A stretch of DNA of 64,000 nucleotides, taken from positions 248,001-312,000 of the forward strand of contig FCNR01000063.1 of the NCBI GenBank assembly GCA_900016875.1. The letters run 5' to 3'. The translations under genes and the position numbers were made by a program. Below are positions 7,545 through 17,205 of the stretch, piece by piece. A model generated the notes under the pieces. It had not been told where the DNA came from, ran no database searches, and worked only from the letters and a program-made list of their open reading frames with translations. Each line of letters begins with the position of its first letter. The stretch's first letter is position 1. Source of the DNA: Eubacteriaceae bacterium CHKCI004. Its GTDB lineage: Bacteria; Bacillota; Clostridia; Lachnospirales; Lachnospiraceae.

Positions 7545-7796
7545 GTTTATAAGGGTGACAGAGAAATTAAATTTCCCAACCGGGAGTTTGAATTGCTGAA
7601 GTTTTTGGCACTGAATCCAAACATTGTGTTTTCCAGAGAGCAGCTTTTTGAAAAAATCTGGGGATATGAATATACGGGGGACAGCGCCACAGTTATGGTA
7701 CATATCAACCGGATTCGTGAAAAAATCGAGGATGACAGCAAAAATCCCCAGATACTTGAGACTGTTTGGGGAGTGGGCTATCGGCTGAATAAATAA
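7545..7796 (+). pseudogene. C-terminal remnant of an OmpR-family response regulator
   Basis: From 7545 the plus strand encodes a complete PhoB/OmpR-type winged helix (REIKFPNREFELLKFLALN, SREQLFEKIWGY, VHINRIREKIE, TVWGVGYRLNK) but no receiver domain. An in-frame stop lies at 7542-7544, and the IS ends at 7520. The N-terminal half with its phosphoacceptor has therefore been lost, presumably by the IS insertion or an associated deletion. The sequence resembles VanR-like regulators. A TTG at 7593 could start a fragment, but there is no supporting ribosome binding site. Confidence 0.75.
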
Positions 7797-7898
7797 AAAC
7801 GGTATCAAAAAAATATTTAGGAAATGTTTAGGAAACTTCCTCCTGTTTGTTTAATGCAGACTGTTACCATATCTGCGTACAGACAGGAGGTTTTTATT

Positions 7899-8653
7899 AT
7901 GGCAATTGTTATTATACCGGCCTGGCAGCCGGATGAAAAATTGATCTCTCTTGTGGATGCGCTCACAGAAAGAGGGCTCCAGAGTATTGTGGTGGATGAT
8001 GGAAGCGGGGAGCAATATCAGCATATTTTCCGGAGAATAAAGGAAACCAGTCTGGTATTTACACATGTAAAGAACCGCGGCAAAGGAGCAGCTATCAAAA
8101 CCGCGCTGGCTTTTGTCAAAAAGGAGCTTTGGGACTGTCAGACTGTAGGCATCATGGACGCTGACGGTCAGCATCTGCCGGAGGATATGATTCGGCTGCT
8201 GGAAGTAGCAAAGAAAAATAAAAACACCCTTGTTCTGGGCGTACGGGACGTGGGGAAGAATATGCCTCTAAAGTCCAGGGTGGGAAACCAGATCACAAGA
8301 ATCGTGTTCCGGCTTGCCAGCGGTGTGACCCTGACAGATACCCAGACAGGACTTCGCGCTTTTGGATGGGAGCTGGTAGATGCGATGCTTAAAGTGGAAG
8401 GAGAACGTTATGAGTACGAAACCAATGTACTTCTGGAAATGGCAAGAAAAAAAGTGCCTATCAAGGAGGTGGAAATCTGTACAATTTACCACGATAATAA
8501 TTCAGGCTCACATTTCCGGCCATTGAAAGATTCTTTAAGAATCTACAGAGATATTCTCCGTTTCACATTTTCCTCTTTTTCCAGCTTCATGCTGGATTAC
8601 CTGTTGTTTTTTTCAGTCTGCTGGTACAGAAATTTGTAATTTTCATTCGTTAA
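7899..8653 (+). pseudogene. GT2 glycosyltransferase-GtrA fusion with most of the GtrA domain deleted
   Basis: The N-terminal 220 residues form a GT-A glycosyltransferase of family 2 (DPM1/DPG synthase type): VVDDGSG, then MDADGQHLPEDM and TDTQTGLRAF. They start at the ATG at 7899 after AGGAGG. Such proteins transfer a sugar to a polyprenyl phosphate at the membrane. A GtrA membrane domain begins (SSFSSFMLDYLLFF), but the frame ends at 8639 after 246 residues. One frame over, the sequence LVQKFVIFIR followed by TAA at 8651 is a typical GtrA C-terminus. The middle of GtrA has thus been deleted around 8607-8617. The catalytic domain is whole and might still work. Confidence 0.75.
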
Positions 8654-8669
8654 AGAAAGGAAGAGAAAC

Positions 8670-9809
8670 ATGGTGCGCAAAACAGTGATGAAAGTGACAT
8701 TTGATTTGATAGTCGCAGCGATAATAATTCTTACTTTATGGGTATATAATTACAAGATTCCGCGGGCCGGGATCAAGGAAGTGAATTTTCAGAATTATCT
8801 GGCACAGCACGATATGGGAGAAAATCGTGATGTATGGCAGGGATCAACAGAAGCCGGACAAGGATCCGGTGAATCCGGGGGATTGCAGGAACAAATCGGA
8901 CAGACAGTGGGTACTACGGAACAAAAGCAGGATAAGTCATATCCTGACGGTCTGCAGCGGACAAAAATAAAGAAAGATTCGAAGAACTGGCATAAAAAAT
9001 TTGCAGATAAATTTTCTGATAAGGTAGAAGTAACGGATACCAGCTATAAAAGTCCTGATTTGTCCATTGAGTTGTCGTTCCATCAATATGATTCAGGTAT
9101 TCTGGACAAAACTTCGTCCGGAAGGCATCTCCAATATGGAACAAACATTTCTTATGTGGTGGCGGACATTTATATCGGTGATATCACCTGCCTGCAGACA
9201 GCCTTTGCCCAGGATACCTATGGTATCGGATATACAGAGAAACTTACGGATATGTCAAAACGGCTGAACGCAGCTTTTGCTATAAATGGAGATTCTTACA
9301 GCAATAATCAGCATCAGAATAATGGAACGATCATACGGAACGGCGTGATATACCGGGAAAAACCGACAGATGCAGAAACCTGCGTACTGAACTGGGACGG
9401 TACCATAGATATTTATCAGCCGGATGAGATCGATACGCAGACACTTATAGACAAAGGCGCATATCAGAGCTGGATTTTCGGCCCAAGTCTTTTAGATAAA
9501 AACGGAAAAGCAAAGGATAAGTTTTTGACTTGGGATTATATCCGTGAGTCTCATCCAAGAACAGCTATCGGATATTATGAGCCAGGACATTACTGCATCC
9601 TCCTGGTAGATGGGCGGCAGCAGGCGTCCCGGGGTATGTTTCTGGATGAGATGGCGGCAGTGTTTGAGAATCTGGGCTGTAAACAGGCTTATAACCTGGA
9701 CGGAGGACACTGTTCTTTTATGACGATGCAGTCGCAGGTGGTCAATCATCCGTATAAACCGGAACATGAGATAGAAGACGCTATTATGCTTATGGATGGC
9801 GTAAAGTGA
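8670..9809 (+). CDS. Membrane-anchored phosphodiester glycosidase (NAGPA domain) protein
   Basis: A 379-residue protein with one N-terminal membrane anchor (residues about 8-26), a polar linker rich in Gly, Glu and Gln, and a C-terminal phosphodiester glycosidase domain of the NAGPA type (about 150-379): AAFAINGDSYS, NNGTIIRNGVIY, HPRTAIGYYE and the conserved AYNLDGGHCS. The family is related to enzymes that remove sugars from phosphodiester links and is frequent in bacterial exopolysaccharide loci. It probably acts outside the cell on a surface glycan. It lies 17 bases after the damaged GT2-GtrA gene and seems intact. Confidence 0.8.
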   Translation: MVRKTVMKVTFDLIVAAIIILTLWVYNYKIPRAGIKEVNFQNYLAQHDMGENRDVWQGSTEAGQGSGESGGLQEQIGQTVGTTEQKQDKSYPDGLQRTKIKKDSKNWHKKFADKFSDKVEVTDTSYKSPDLSIELSFHQYDSGILDKTSSGRHLQYGTNISYVVADIYIGDITCLQTAFAQDTYGIGYTEKLTDMSKRLNAAFAINGDSYSNNQHQNNGTIIRNGVIYREKPTDAETCVLNWDGTIDIYQPDEIDTQTLIDKGAYQSWIFGPSLLDKNGKAKDKFLTWDYIRESHPRTAIGYYEPGHYCILLVDGRQQASRGMFLDEMAAVFENLGCKQAYNLDGGHCSFMTMQSQVVNHPYKPEHEIEDAIMLMDGVK

Positions 9810-9830
9810 AAGTGGAGAAAAAGGAGCGGG

Positions 9831-10097
9831 ATGAACATGAAGAAGAGAAAACATATGCTAAAAAGAAAGGAAGCGGACGAACTGTCCACGAAAGACAAGC
9901 AGGTGGGGACATGGGTATTTTTGATCCTGCGCCAGATTTTGATTCATATCTGTATGATTTCATGCATTGTGGTAGCTGTGGTAAGCATTCTTGACTGGTA
10001 TAACCCGTATATGGATTTTGCCGGGCACATCGCTTTTGCACAGCCGTGTCTGATCATCAGCGCACTGCTTGTATCTATACAGGCATTTATAAAATAA
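9831..10097 (+). CDS. Small membrane protein of unknown function
   Basis: An 88-residue protein with a strongly basic N-terminus (MNMKKRKHMLKRKEADEL) and two hydrophobic segments (about 28-50 and 62-86). The ATG at 9831 follows AAGGAG. No family is recognised. It lies between the phosphodiester glycosidase and the broken P-type ATPase, in the same direction and closely spaced, so it is probably co-transcribed with them. Confidence 0.6.
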   Translation: MNMKKRKHMLKRKEADELSTKDKQVGTWVFLILRQILIHICMISCIVVAVVSILDWYNPYMDFAGHIAFAQPCLIISALLVSIQAFIK

Positions 10098-10131
10098 CAA
10101 TGATATCATCAGTAGAAGGAGTTAAAAGGTT

Positions 10132-11995
10132 ATGGAAACAAAAGTAAAGGGTCTTACCTCTGAGGAGGTTCAGGAACGTCTGGATCGGGGAGAAGGAGGA
10201 GGAACCCCGGAACAGATAACAAAAACAAAAGGAAGGATTGTGCGGGAAAATCTCTGTACACTCTTTAACTTGCTGAATTTTCTCATTGCCGGACTATTAT
10301 TTGCAGTGGGCGCATATTCTAATATGCTGTTTATCGCAATCTTTATTTTAAATATCGCAATCGGAATTTTTCAGGAATTGAAAGCAAAGAAATTGGTGGA
10401 CGAGCTGTCCATCCTTAACCGTCCGTCAGTGAGAGTTCTCCGGGACGGCCAGGAACAAAATATTTCTTTGACTGATATTGTGAAAGATGGCAAGAATGAA
10501 AATCCTTGTACAAAATATATATTCACTTGAAACTCTGGCACATGTAGACACCCTCTGCCTTGATAAAACGGGAACAATTACAGATGGAACTCTGCGTGTC
10601 CATTCCGTTGTTCCTCTTGCGGATATTCCGGAAAAGGAGCTGGAATCTCTGGTGCAGTCGTATATGGCGGCCAGTGATGATAATAATGCGACATTTCGGG
10701 CATTAAAAGAGAGATTTCCGCAGAAAGAGATTTACAGCCCGGTTCACAAAATTCCGTTTTCGTCCAAAAGAAAATGGGGATGCGTCAGCTTTGCGGGCGT
10801 CGGCACCCTGTTTGCAGGGGCTCCGGAACGGCTTCTTTCCAGAATACCGGAAGAGCTGGAAGAGGAACTCCTTGAGGGACACAGAGTGATTGCTATTGCA
10901 TTTGCGGAAGATATCTGGGAAGATGCGGAGCATCTGCCGGACAGACTGCAGTCTTTATATGGCGTGTCCCTGGAAGATACAATTCGAAAAAATGCAGAAA
11001 AAACGCTGGATTTTTTCAAAAAGGAAGGCGTGGATGTAAAGATTATTTCCGGTAATCATGTAAAGACCGTATCAATGATCGCAAAACGTGCCGGGCTGCT
11101 TAACTGGCAGGATGCAGTGGATATGTCCGCAATTCAGGGAGAACCTGATTATGATATGCTCTGTGAGTACTATTCCGTCTTTGCCAGAGTGACGCCGAAG
11201 CAGAAACAGGAGCTGGTGCGGACACTCAAAAGTCAGGGACACCAGGTGGCCATGACAGGAGACGGCGTCAACGATCTCCTGGCGCTCCGGGAGGCCGACT
11301 GTTCCATCGCCCTGGCCGACGGCAGCGACGCCAGCCGCCAGATCTCTCAGATTGTTCTCCTGGATTCGGACTTTACCAACCTGCCGCAGGTGGTCATGGA
11401 AGGAAGAAAGGTCATCCACAATGTGACGAGGACCGCCGGAGTCTTCTTCATCAAGACTATCTACTCCGTGCTGGTATCCCTGTTCTGTCTGATCGCCAAT
11501 CAGCCGTTTCCGTTTATTCCGATCCAGATTACTTTAGTGGACGCCTGCATCGAGGCATACCCGTCCTTCCTCACCATTCTGGAAGCGGATATACGGAGAA
11601 TACGGGGAAGATTTCTGCCGACGGCATTTTCTCACGCCCTGCCTTTTGGCGCGGTTATCGCGCTGATGATCGGCGTGATCAGCCTGCTGGCGCCGTTTAC
11701 CACAGGAGAGCGGCAAACAGTCATGTATCTGCTGCTCATTATCCTGTCCATGGCGGCGGTGATAAAGAGCTGTATTCCAATCAATCCTTTGCGGATTTTT
11801 ATCTGTGTGACCATGGTAATTGGAACCTTTGGCGCGCTTTTGATTCTTCCGGGACTATTTGAAGTACAGGCAGTGACCGCTTCTATGGCAGTTTATACCA
11901 TTATAGCCGCTCTGGTATGCCTGCTGCTGACCTTCTTTTTCGGGAAAGCTGATGAGAAAAAAGAAAAAGGAATCGGAGGTGAAACCGCACTGTAA
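10132..11995 (+). pseudogene. P-type cation-transporting ATPase with internal deletion
   Basis: The first 118 residues (from METKVKGLTSEEVQERL, with two membrane helices) match the N-terminus of CtpE/MgtA-like P-type ATPases up to ISLTDIVKDG. Around 10485 the sequence jumps, out of frame, to MARMKILVQNIYSLETL and continues with the phosphorylation motif DKTGT (from 10562), the nucleotide-binding region, TGDGVND and six C-terminal helices to 11995. The missing part would carry the actuator domain with its TGE motif and membrane helices 3-4, so transport is not possible. The family moves cations across the membrane using ATP. An alternative explanation is an assembly collapse. Confidence 0.8.
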
Positions 11996-12024
11996 AAAAA
12001 TATCTGACAATGCTGTCTTTTTGC

Positions 12025-12060
12025 AAAGCAGTAGATCACATGGATTTACTGCTTTTTCTT
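12025..12060 (+). terminator. Terminator after the P-type ATPase remnant
   Basis: AAAGCAGTA (12025-12033) pairs with TACTGCTTT (12047-12055), followed by TTCTTTTT. Confidence 0.7.
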
Positions 12061-12258
12061 TTTAACCAAAACGAAACAATCCTCAAACAAAACGTAAAAA
12101 AACCGGTGATAGAGTATGGGCACAGTCATACAAAGAATCAGAGGGATTTTTTGTGAAATTAACATTTCTTCAATCATTTACAAAAGAAACCCAAACACTC
12201 CTCGTATACAATGGGTGAAGTCGAGAGAAAAATTAAAACGACGAGTGGAGGGTTGAAA

Positions 12259-12529
12259 ATGAAAACGATTTCTGTTCTGCTGACGAAATTCTCTGATTGC
12301 ATTTCCACTTTTATCTATTACATAAGCGGCAGAGAATACACCCATGCGTCCATTGCTCTGGAGGAGCCGGAAGAATCACTATTTCTGTTCCCAGTTTGTG
12401 GCGGAACTGCTGGAAGACGCGGAAGAAATCCGGCTGAAAAAGCCGTCCTCGTTGTATCTTCCTAATGATTTGAGGCGGGAACTGGCGGACAGTCCCTGCC
12501 TCATGAGCATAAATTATAACGTGGTTTAG
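12259..12529 (+). pseudogene. YycO/YiiX-like papain-fold hydrolase with internal deletion
   Basis: The ATG at 12259, after GTGGAGGG, opens MKTISVLLTKFSDCIS and HASIALEEPEE, the N-terminal part of a small NlpC/P60-superfamily (YycO-like) protein including its conserved His region. At about 12374 the frame changes, and the family's C-terminal signature follows: YFCSQFVAELL, LKKPSSLYLPNDL, ending NYNVV at 12529. The central segment is absent and the two halves are out of frame. The original length was probably near 200 residues. Confidence 0.65.
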
Positions 12530-12553
12530 AGAAAGATATTCAGATAAGGATAT

Positions 12554-13951
12554 TTAATCATCCACAACCGGAACCGGAGTATCGTCCCATTTATCCAGAT
12601 CGTTAATATACAGCTTTGTTTCATTAGATATGATATTGGATAAAAGGAGAACGGCAATCAGGTTAGGAATCGCCATTAATGCATTTAATATGTCTGCCAG
12701 GGCCCAGACCACATCCAGTGTAACAATAGGTGCGATGGCAGCTACTGCGATGTAGAGCACACGGTAAGGAATGAGTCCCTTTTTGCCGGAGAAATACTCA
12801 ACGGCTCGCTCGCCGTAGTAAGCCCATCCGAGAATGGTGGAGTAGGCAAAGCAGATGATTCCCAGAGTGAGGATAATCGGCCCCAGATACGGAATCTGCC
12901 CGAAAGCGAGAGTAGTCAGTACGCCGCCGTCCGTGATCTCATCAGCGTTGATGGCAGGATTTTTCATGATGGTGGAAACCAGCGTAAGACCGGTCATCAG
13001 ACAGACGACAACAGTGTCCCAGAATGTGCCGGTGGAAGAAACCAGCGCCTGACGGACAGGGTTTCTTGTCTGGGCGGCAGCCGCTGCGATCGGGGCGGAA
13101 CCCATACCAGATTCGTTGGAAAATAAACCTCTGGCCACACCGTAACGCATAGCCATCATGATACCGCTTCCCACCAGTCCGCCGGCAGCAGCACCTGGGG
13201 TAAAAGCGAGACGGCAAATCGTAGTGATCGCCGGTATGATGTAATCATAATTGATGCAGAGAATGATCAGGCAGCCCAGTACGTAAAAAATGGCCATAAA
13301 AGGAACCAGCTTCTCACACACTCTGGAGATGGACTTGATACCGCCGAAAATGACAAGTGCCGTCAGTGCGGCGATGATAATTCCTATAATCTGTTTCGGG
13401 AAGCCCACATTTGCCTGCACGATATTGGCGATGGCGTTGACCTGTGTGGCGCAGCCGATTCCGAAAGAAGCAAATCCGGCAAATACGGCGAAGATCATAC
13501 CGAGAATCTTGCCGAGAGGCTGCCATTTCAATCCGCGGGAGAGCGCATACATAGCACCGCCCTGCATTCTGCCGTCTTTTTTCTTCACTCTGTATTTGAC
13601 GGCGATCAGAGATTCCGAATATTTGGTAGCAATACCGAACACACCGGATAACCAGCACCAGAGCACAGCGCCCGGACCGCCCAGAGCAATGGCGGTGCCG
13701 ACACCGACAATATTGCCGGTACCGATGGTCGCCGCCAGAGCCGTGGTCAGCGCGCCGAAATTGGATACTTCTCCCTCTGCGTCCGGATCCTTGGTCACGG
13801 AGAGCCTGATGCCTTTTGTAATGGACTTCCATTGAATAAAACGCGTTTTGAATGTCATAAAAATATGAGTGCCGAATAATAAAATGATCAGCCACCAGCC
13901 CCATATGACTTCATCGACTTTAAATATTGCATCGCTTATTGTCTCTAACAT
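12554..13951 (-). CDS. Alanine/glycine:cation symporter (AGCS family)
   Basis: A 465-residue membrane protein with about eleven helices. It shows the AGCS hallmarks FGALTTALAATIGTGNIVGV in the N-terminal third, GLFSNESGMGSAPIAAAAA in the middle and FAYSTILGWAYYGERA near the end. The family imports alanine or glycine with sodium. The length is normal and the frame is intact, unlike several neighbours. The start follows GGAGGGG. It is alone on the minus strand, with a leader of about 280 bases containing a hairpin (14009-14039). Confidence 0.9.
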   Translation of the reverse strand: MLETISDAIFKVDEVIWGWWLIILLFGTHIFMTFKTRFIQWKSITKGIRLSVTKDPDAEGEVSNFGALTTALAATIGTGNIVGVGTAIALGGPGAVLWCWLSGVFGIATKYSESLIAVKYRVKKKDGRMQGGAMYALSRGLKWQPLGKILGMIFAVFAGFASFGIGCATQVNAIANIVQANVGFPKQIIGIIIAALTALVIFGGIKSISRVCEKLVPFMAIFYVLGCLIILCINYDYIIPAITTICRLAFTPGAAAGGLVGSGIMMAMRYGVARGLFSNESGMGSAPIAAAAAQTRNPVRQALVSSTGTFWDTVVVCLMTGLTLVSTIMKNPAINADEITDGGVLTTLAFGQIPYLGPIILTLGIICFAYSTILGWAYYGERAVEYFSGKKGLIPYRVLYIAVAAIAPIVTLDVVWALADILNALMAIPNLIAVLLLSNIISNETKLYINDLDKWDDTPVPVVDD

Positions 13952-14008
13952 GATTTTCCCCTCCTGTCTTTCATTATCGGTTAGAAGATCGAAAAGCGTA
14001 AAAAGTAT

Positions 14009-14039
14009 AAAAGGTACCGCCTAAGATGCGATACCCCTT
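14009..14039 (-). promoter_or_regulatory. Leader hairpin upstream of the AGCS gene
   Basis: On the minus strand AAGGGGTATCGC pairs with GCGGTACCTTTT through a 7-base loop, allowing G-U pairs, and a loose T-rich stretch follows. It could be an attenuator. The conserved core of a glycine riboswitch is not visible. Confidence 0.35.
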
Positions 14040-14233
14040 TGACTTTTCCTTTAATAGTTTACCGTATCAAAGCGATAAATGCAAGGTAAAATGACAAAAA
14101 AAAGAGGAAAGAGTTGTTATTGTAAGATTAATATCCCTGTAATAAATGTGTAATGTCGGTATGATATTATTGTAGTATTCTAAAGTCAGACAAAAAACTA
14201 CCTGTTTATTATGCAAAAAGAAGGAGGGATTTA

Positions 14234-14611
14234 GTGAAAAAAATATATACTGCTGCCACTGAGGCAGAGGGAAATGAACTGGTCAGAGTACTCAGAGAAC
14301 AGGGTATTCCTTCTTATACAAAAGAAGGGGGAAGTGGAGAATACATGCGTATTGCCTGGGGAACGTCTATTTATGGAACCGGATTATATGTGAAAGAAGA
14401 AGATACAGAAATGGCTTCTGTTTTGATAAAAGAGTACCGGCAGGAGAATTGGAATGCTGACGATCACTCAGAGCTGATAAAGGAAGAATCTTCAGCGACT
14501 ATAGTTCCGTGGTATAAAAACAAAGTTTTTGTTGCCAGAGGAATCCTTGCCTGGATGGCGATTATGATGGTAATGCTGTTCATTTTCGAATATATGAGCC
14601 AGGGCAGTTGA
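14234..14611 (+). CDS. DUF2007-domain protein with C-terminal membrane anchor
   Basis: This 125-residue protein starts with a GTG after GAAGGAGGG. Residues 1-75 (KIYTAATEAEGNELVRVLREQGIPSY, then GLYVKEEDTEMASVLIKEY) match the DUF2007 putative signal-transducing fold. A single hydrophobic helix (about 98-118) at the end would anchor it in the membrane with the domain in the cytoplasm. It stands alone between two intergenic regions. Its precise role is not known. Confidence 0.7.
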   Translation: MKKIYTAATEAEGNELVRVLREQGIPSYTKEGGSGEYMRIAWGTSIYGTGLYVKEEDTEMASVLIKEYRQENWNADDHSELIKEESSATIVPWYKNKVFVARGILAWMAIMMVMLFIFEYMSQGS

Positions 14612-14655
14612 TTATCATACAATAACTGATATAACAGCATATCTTAAATTAAAAT

Positions 14656-14709
14656 CTGTATTGATATTCCATCAGTATTGCTGATGAGAATGTTGATACA
14701 GTTTTTTTT
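14656..14709 (+). terminator. Long hairpin terminator after the DUF2007 gene
   Basis: CTGTATTGATATTC pairs with GAATGTTGATACAG (with G-U pairs), topped by CATCAG-TATTG-CTGATG, and eight T residues follow. Confidence 0.8.
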
Positions 14710-14822
14710 GTTCTCATTTTCCGGCAGTCATTGTTTATGAACCGTTTATAAAATCTCATCTGAATATTTAGACCCGCATGTTATGCTCTGTTACAAAGAT
14801 AAAGAGAGCAGGAGGAAAAAAT

Positions 14823-14921
14823 GTGAAAGTATTGATTACAACTGACTGGTTTGATCCGGTGATTAACGGTGTGGTGACATCTGTGCATACACTCACGAAG
14901 GAGCTGGTTTTCCTGTTGTGA
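14823..14921 (+). pseudogene. N-terminal fragment of a GT4 glycosyltransferase
   Basis: A GTG at 14823 after AGGAGG opens VKVLITTDWFDPVINGVV, TSVHTLTKEL, the standard first strand and glycine loop of a family 4 (GT-B) glycosyltransferase. After about 30 residues the sequence changes to YfhO-like DNA and the frame stops at 14919. The matching C-terminus of a GT4 enzyme reappears at 16801-17103, so a YfhO segment now lies between the two ends. Confidence 0.7.
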
Positions 14922-16818
14922 TTTGCTGTACGGGTTTTGCCCTGGTGGGAGTTTACCCGTTTGGCGACCGTTCTGCGCTGGTTATAGACGGGGTTCATCA
15001 ATATATCGGAATGTATGAGGAGCTGCTGCGGCAGATAAAACAGGGCTGGAGTTTTGCATTTTCAGATCACGCGATGGGATATAGCTTTTATAATCTTTTT
15101 TCCTATTATTTAAGCAGCCCTTTCAGCCTGTTAATTCTTTTTCTCATGCAGTTCATATATGTAAATGAGGCGGTGACTATAGCGATACTCGTTAAAATCG
15201 GACTGACTGGTACGTTTATGACATGGTACGTCCTGCGAAAAATACCGTCGCATACAATAACGGCCGTATGTATTGGCAGCATGTATGCTTTGTCAAATTT
15301 TGTGCTGGGGTATTACAGCAATCTGATGTGGCTGGATTGTGTGATGCTTCTGCCGGTTCTTGCATGGAGTCTTGAAGAATTGATATATTTCGGACGATGG
15401 AAAAAGTATTCTTTCATTCTTGGATACTGCATTATCTCCAATTATTATATGGGTTTCATAATTTGTATTTTTTCTGTGCTGTACTATACGGCGGAAACAT
15501 ACGGAGCCGAAGAAAGAGCTGAGGTGTGGTGGAAGTCGGGACTGAAATATGCGGGAGCCTCGGTGCTTGGCGGAGGGCTGGCTGCGATCATATTAGTTCC
15601 CGCTGTTTTTGCGGTTTCCAAAACTACTGCTGCCAGACAAGCGGGACTGTTGATAACAGGAGGAACCTACGGAGATATATGGGAACAGCTGGGCCGATTG
15701 CTTTTCGATTCCTATCCCTACGCCACGAGTGGAAATCAGGCGTCAGTGAATCTGTATTGTGGATGCGCGGTGCTGCTTTTCTATCTGGCAGGATTTCATT
15801 TCCAGACATTGAATCTTCTGCTTCACGGGCTGCATAAACCAGTGGGCATGCCCAATCGTTTTGTCTTTGTCTTCGTTTTTCTGCTGCTGAAGGCTGCTGC
15901 GGAAGGATGGGGGAAGGTTGGAGAGATAAACAGAAGGCAATTGGCTCAGGGAATCGGAATCAGCGTTCTGTTCTGTTTTTTTATAGGGAGCAGGATGGGG
16001 AATGTAAAGACGGCAAGTTCCATGAGTCTGCTGATTTTATACGGTATGCTTCTGGCAATGGTTCTGGGGTTCTACAGAAAAAAATATGTGCAAAAAGAAA
16101 ACGTCCTGTCATGGGTGTATGAGATGCTAAAAGGAGAATCACAGTGGCGTATCATCCTTGGCGGGCTCATTCTTTGTGAAATCAGCGTGCACGCAGTGTT
16201 AAGTATCTGCAATACCGGTTCTGCCAACCGGAATGTTTATGTGGACAGCGGAAGAGAAATCAGGCGCATGCTTAAAGAAAAAGAACAGGAAGATCCCGGA
16301 CAGACATATGTGTATCGTACAGATATCGTGAACCCTGTTCTGAGAAACGAGGAGCTCTTGTATGGTTTAAACGGTATCTTGATGTTTTCTTCCACCAACA
16401 CAGATGAGATGGCAGCATGGATGGAAAAAATGGGATTTGAGACAGGAAAAAACCGATTCCAGTATTCCGGATTGGCAGAGGTGATGGACATGCTTTTGGG
16501 CATCAGATTTCTGGCATACAGGAATGGGCTGCAAATGGATACCTGTTATCAAAAAATAACCGATGGAGTGTATTTTGATCTGTACAAAAACCCACGTGCA
16601 CTGTCAGGCGGGTATTTGGTGGATGAAGGAGTAAAAGATTCTCATCTGGAGGGAGATAATCCTCTGGAGATTCAGAATAAACTGCTGGATAAGATGGGCT
16701 GCGGTCCTCTGTATACTGTGGAAAATGTAAATGCGCCGTCTGTCCGGTCAGGAGAATCCGGAAGTTTATTTGAAATCAATCTAAAAGGCGGGGAACACGG
16801 ATATCTCTTTTTTTCAGT
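14910..16818 (+). pseudogene. YfhO-family membrane protein, truncated at both ends
   Basis: The reading frame with VYPFGDRSALVIDGVHQYIG, then YSFYNLFSYYLSSPFSLL and several helices is a YfhO-type protein (GT-C-like membrane protein implicated in glycosylation of teichoic acid or lipids). It lacks the initiating methionine and about 20 N-terminal residues, since the upstream DNA is from a GT4 gene. It breaks off at GEHGYLFFS near 16818 and so lacks the rest of the extracellular domain. A shorter gap near residue 280 (CGCAVL to LFYLAGF) is also suspected. The frame stays open to 16882 only because of out-of-frame GT4 sequence. Confidence 0.7.
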
Positions 16819-17103
16819 TATGAAGAGACGGAGGGTATCGTTGTGCTGGAAGCGCTCGCCTGCGAAATTCCCATTGTGTTAAGGGATATCCCGGTATATG
16901 AAAACTGGCTGGAAGATGGCGTTCAGGTTTATAAGGCGTCCGATGTAAAAGAGTTTCGTCAAAAACTGGAAAACATTTTTACCGGGGAAGGCGCACGTAT
17001 GGCGGCGCCGGAAAGACAGCTGGCGGAGAAACATAGTCTGATTCGAACTGGAAAAAGGATTATGGATATATACAGGAAAGAAACATCCGGTGAAATATAT
17101 TAA
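16801..17103 (+). pseudogene. C-terminal fragment of a GT4 glycosyltransferase
   Basis: Reading from 16801, the frame gives LFFSYEETEGIVVLEALACE, the conserved E-x7-E nucleotide-sugar-binding motif of GT4 enzymes, then IPIVLRDIPVYENWL and a normal C-terminus ending at 17103. The catalytic N-terminal domain is not joined to it. The junction with YfhO lies in a run of seven T residues (16808-16814) where both frames read Leu-Phe-Phe-Ser. Confidence 0.75.
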
Positions 17104-17132
17104 AAATTGTTTTTAGAAAAAATAGTTTTGTT

Positions 17133-17158
17133 TAATCATTTTGCCTTTCCCATTCGTT
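17133..17158 (+). promoter_or_regulatory. Putative ECF-sigma promoter of the sigma-factor gene
   Basis: TAATC (17133-17137) and CGTT (17155-17158) are 17 bases apart, in a 26-base block that is identical at 24 positions to 20284-20309 upstream of the ABC transporter. The spacing fits an extracytoplasmic-function sigma promoter and the position fits autoregulation. This is an inference from the repeat, not from a known consensus. Confidence 0.5.
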
Positions 17159-17205
17159 ATAATAAACGAGAGAAGATAGGTGATCAATCTGAAAGGAAGG
17201 CAGAT

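Noticed and set aside
13952-14233. Glycine riboswitch before the AGCS symporter
   Set aside because: The association is common in other bacteria, but the conserved tandem aptamer cores are not visible here; only one hairpin is present.
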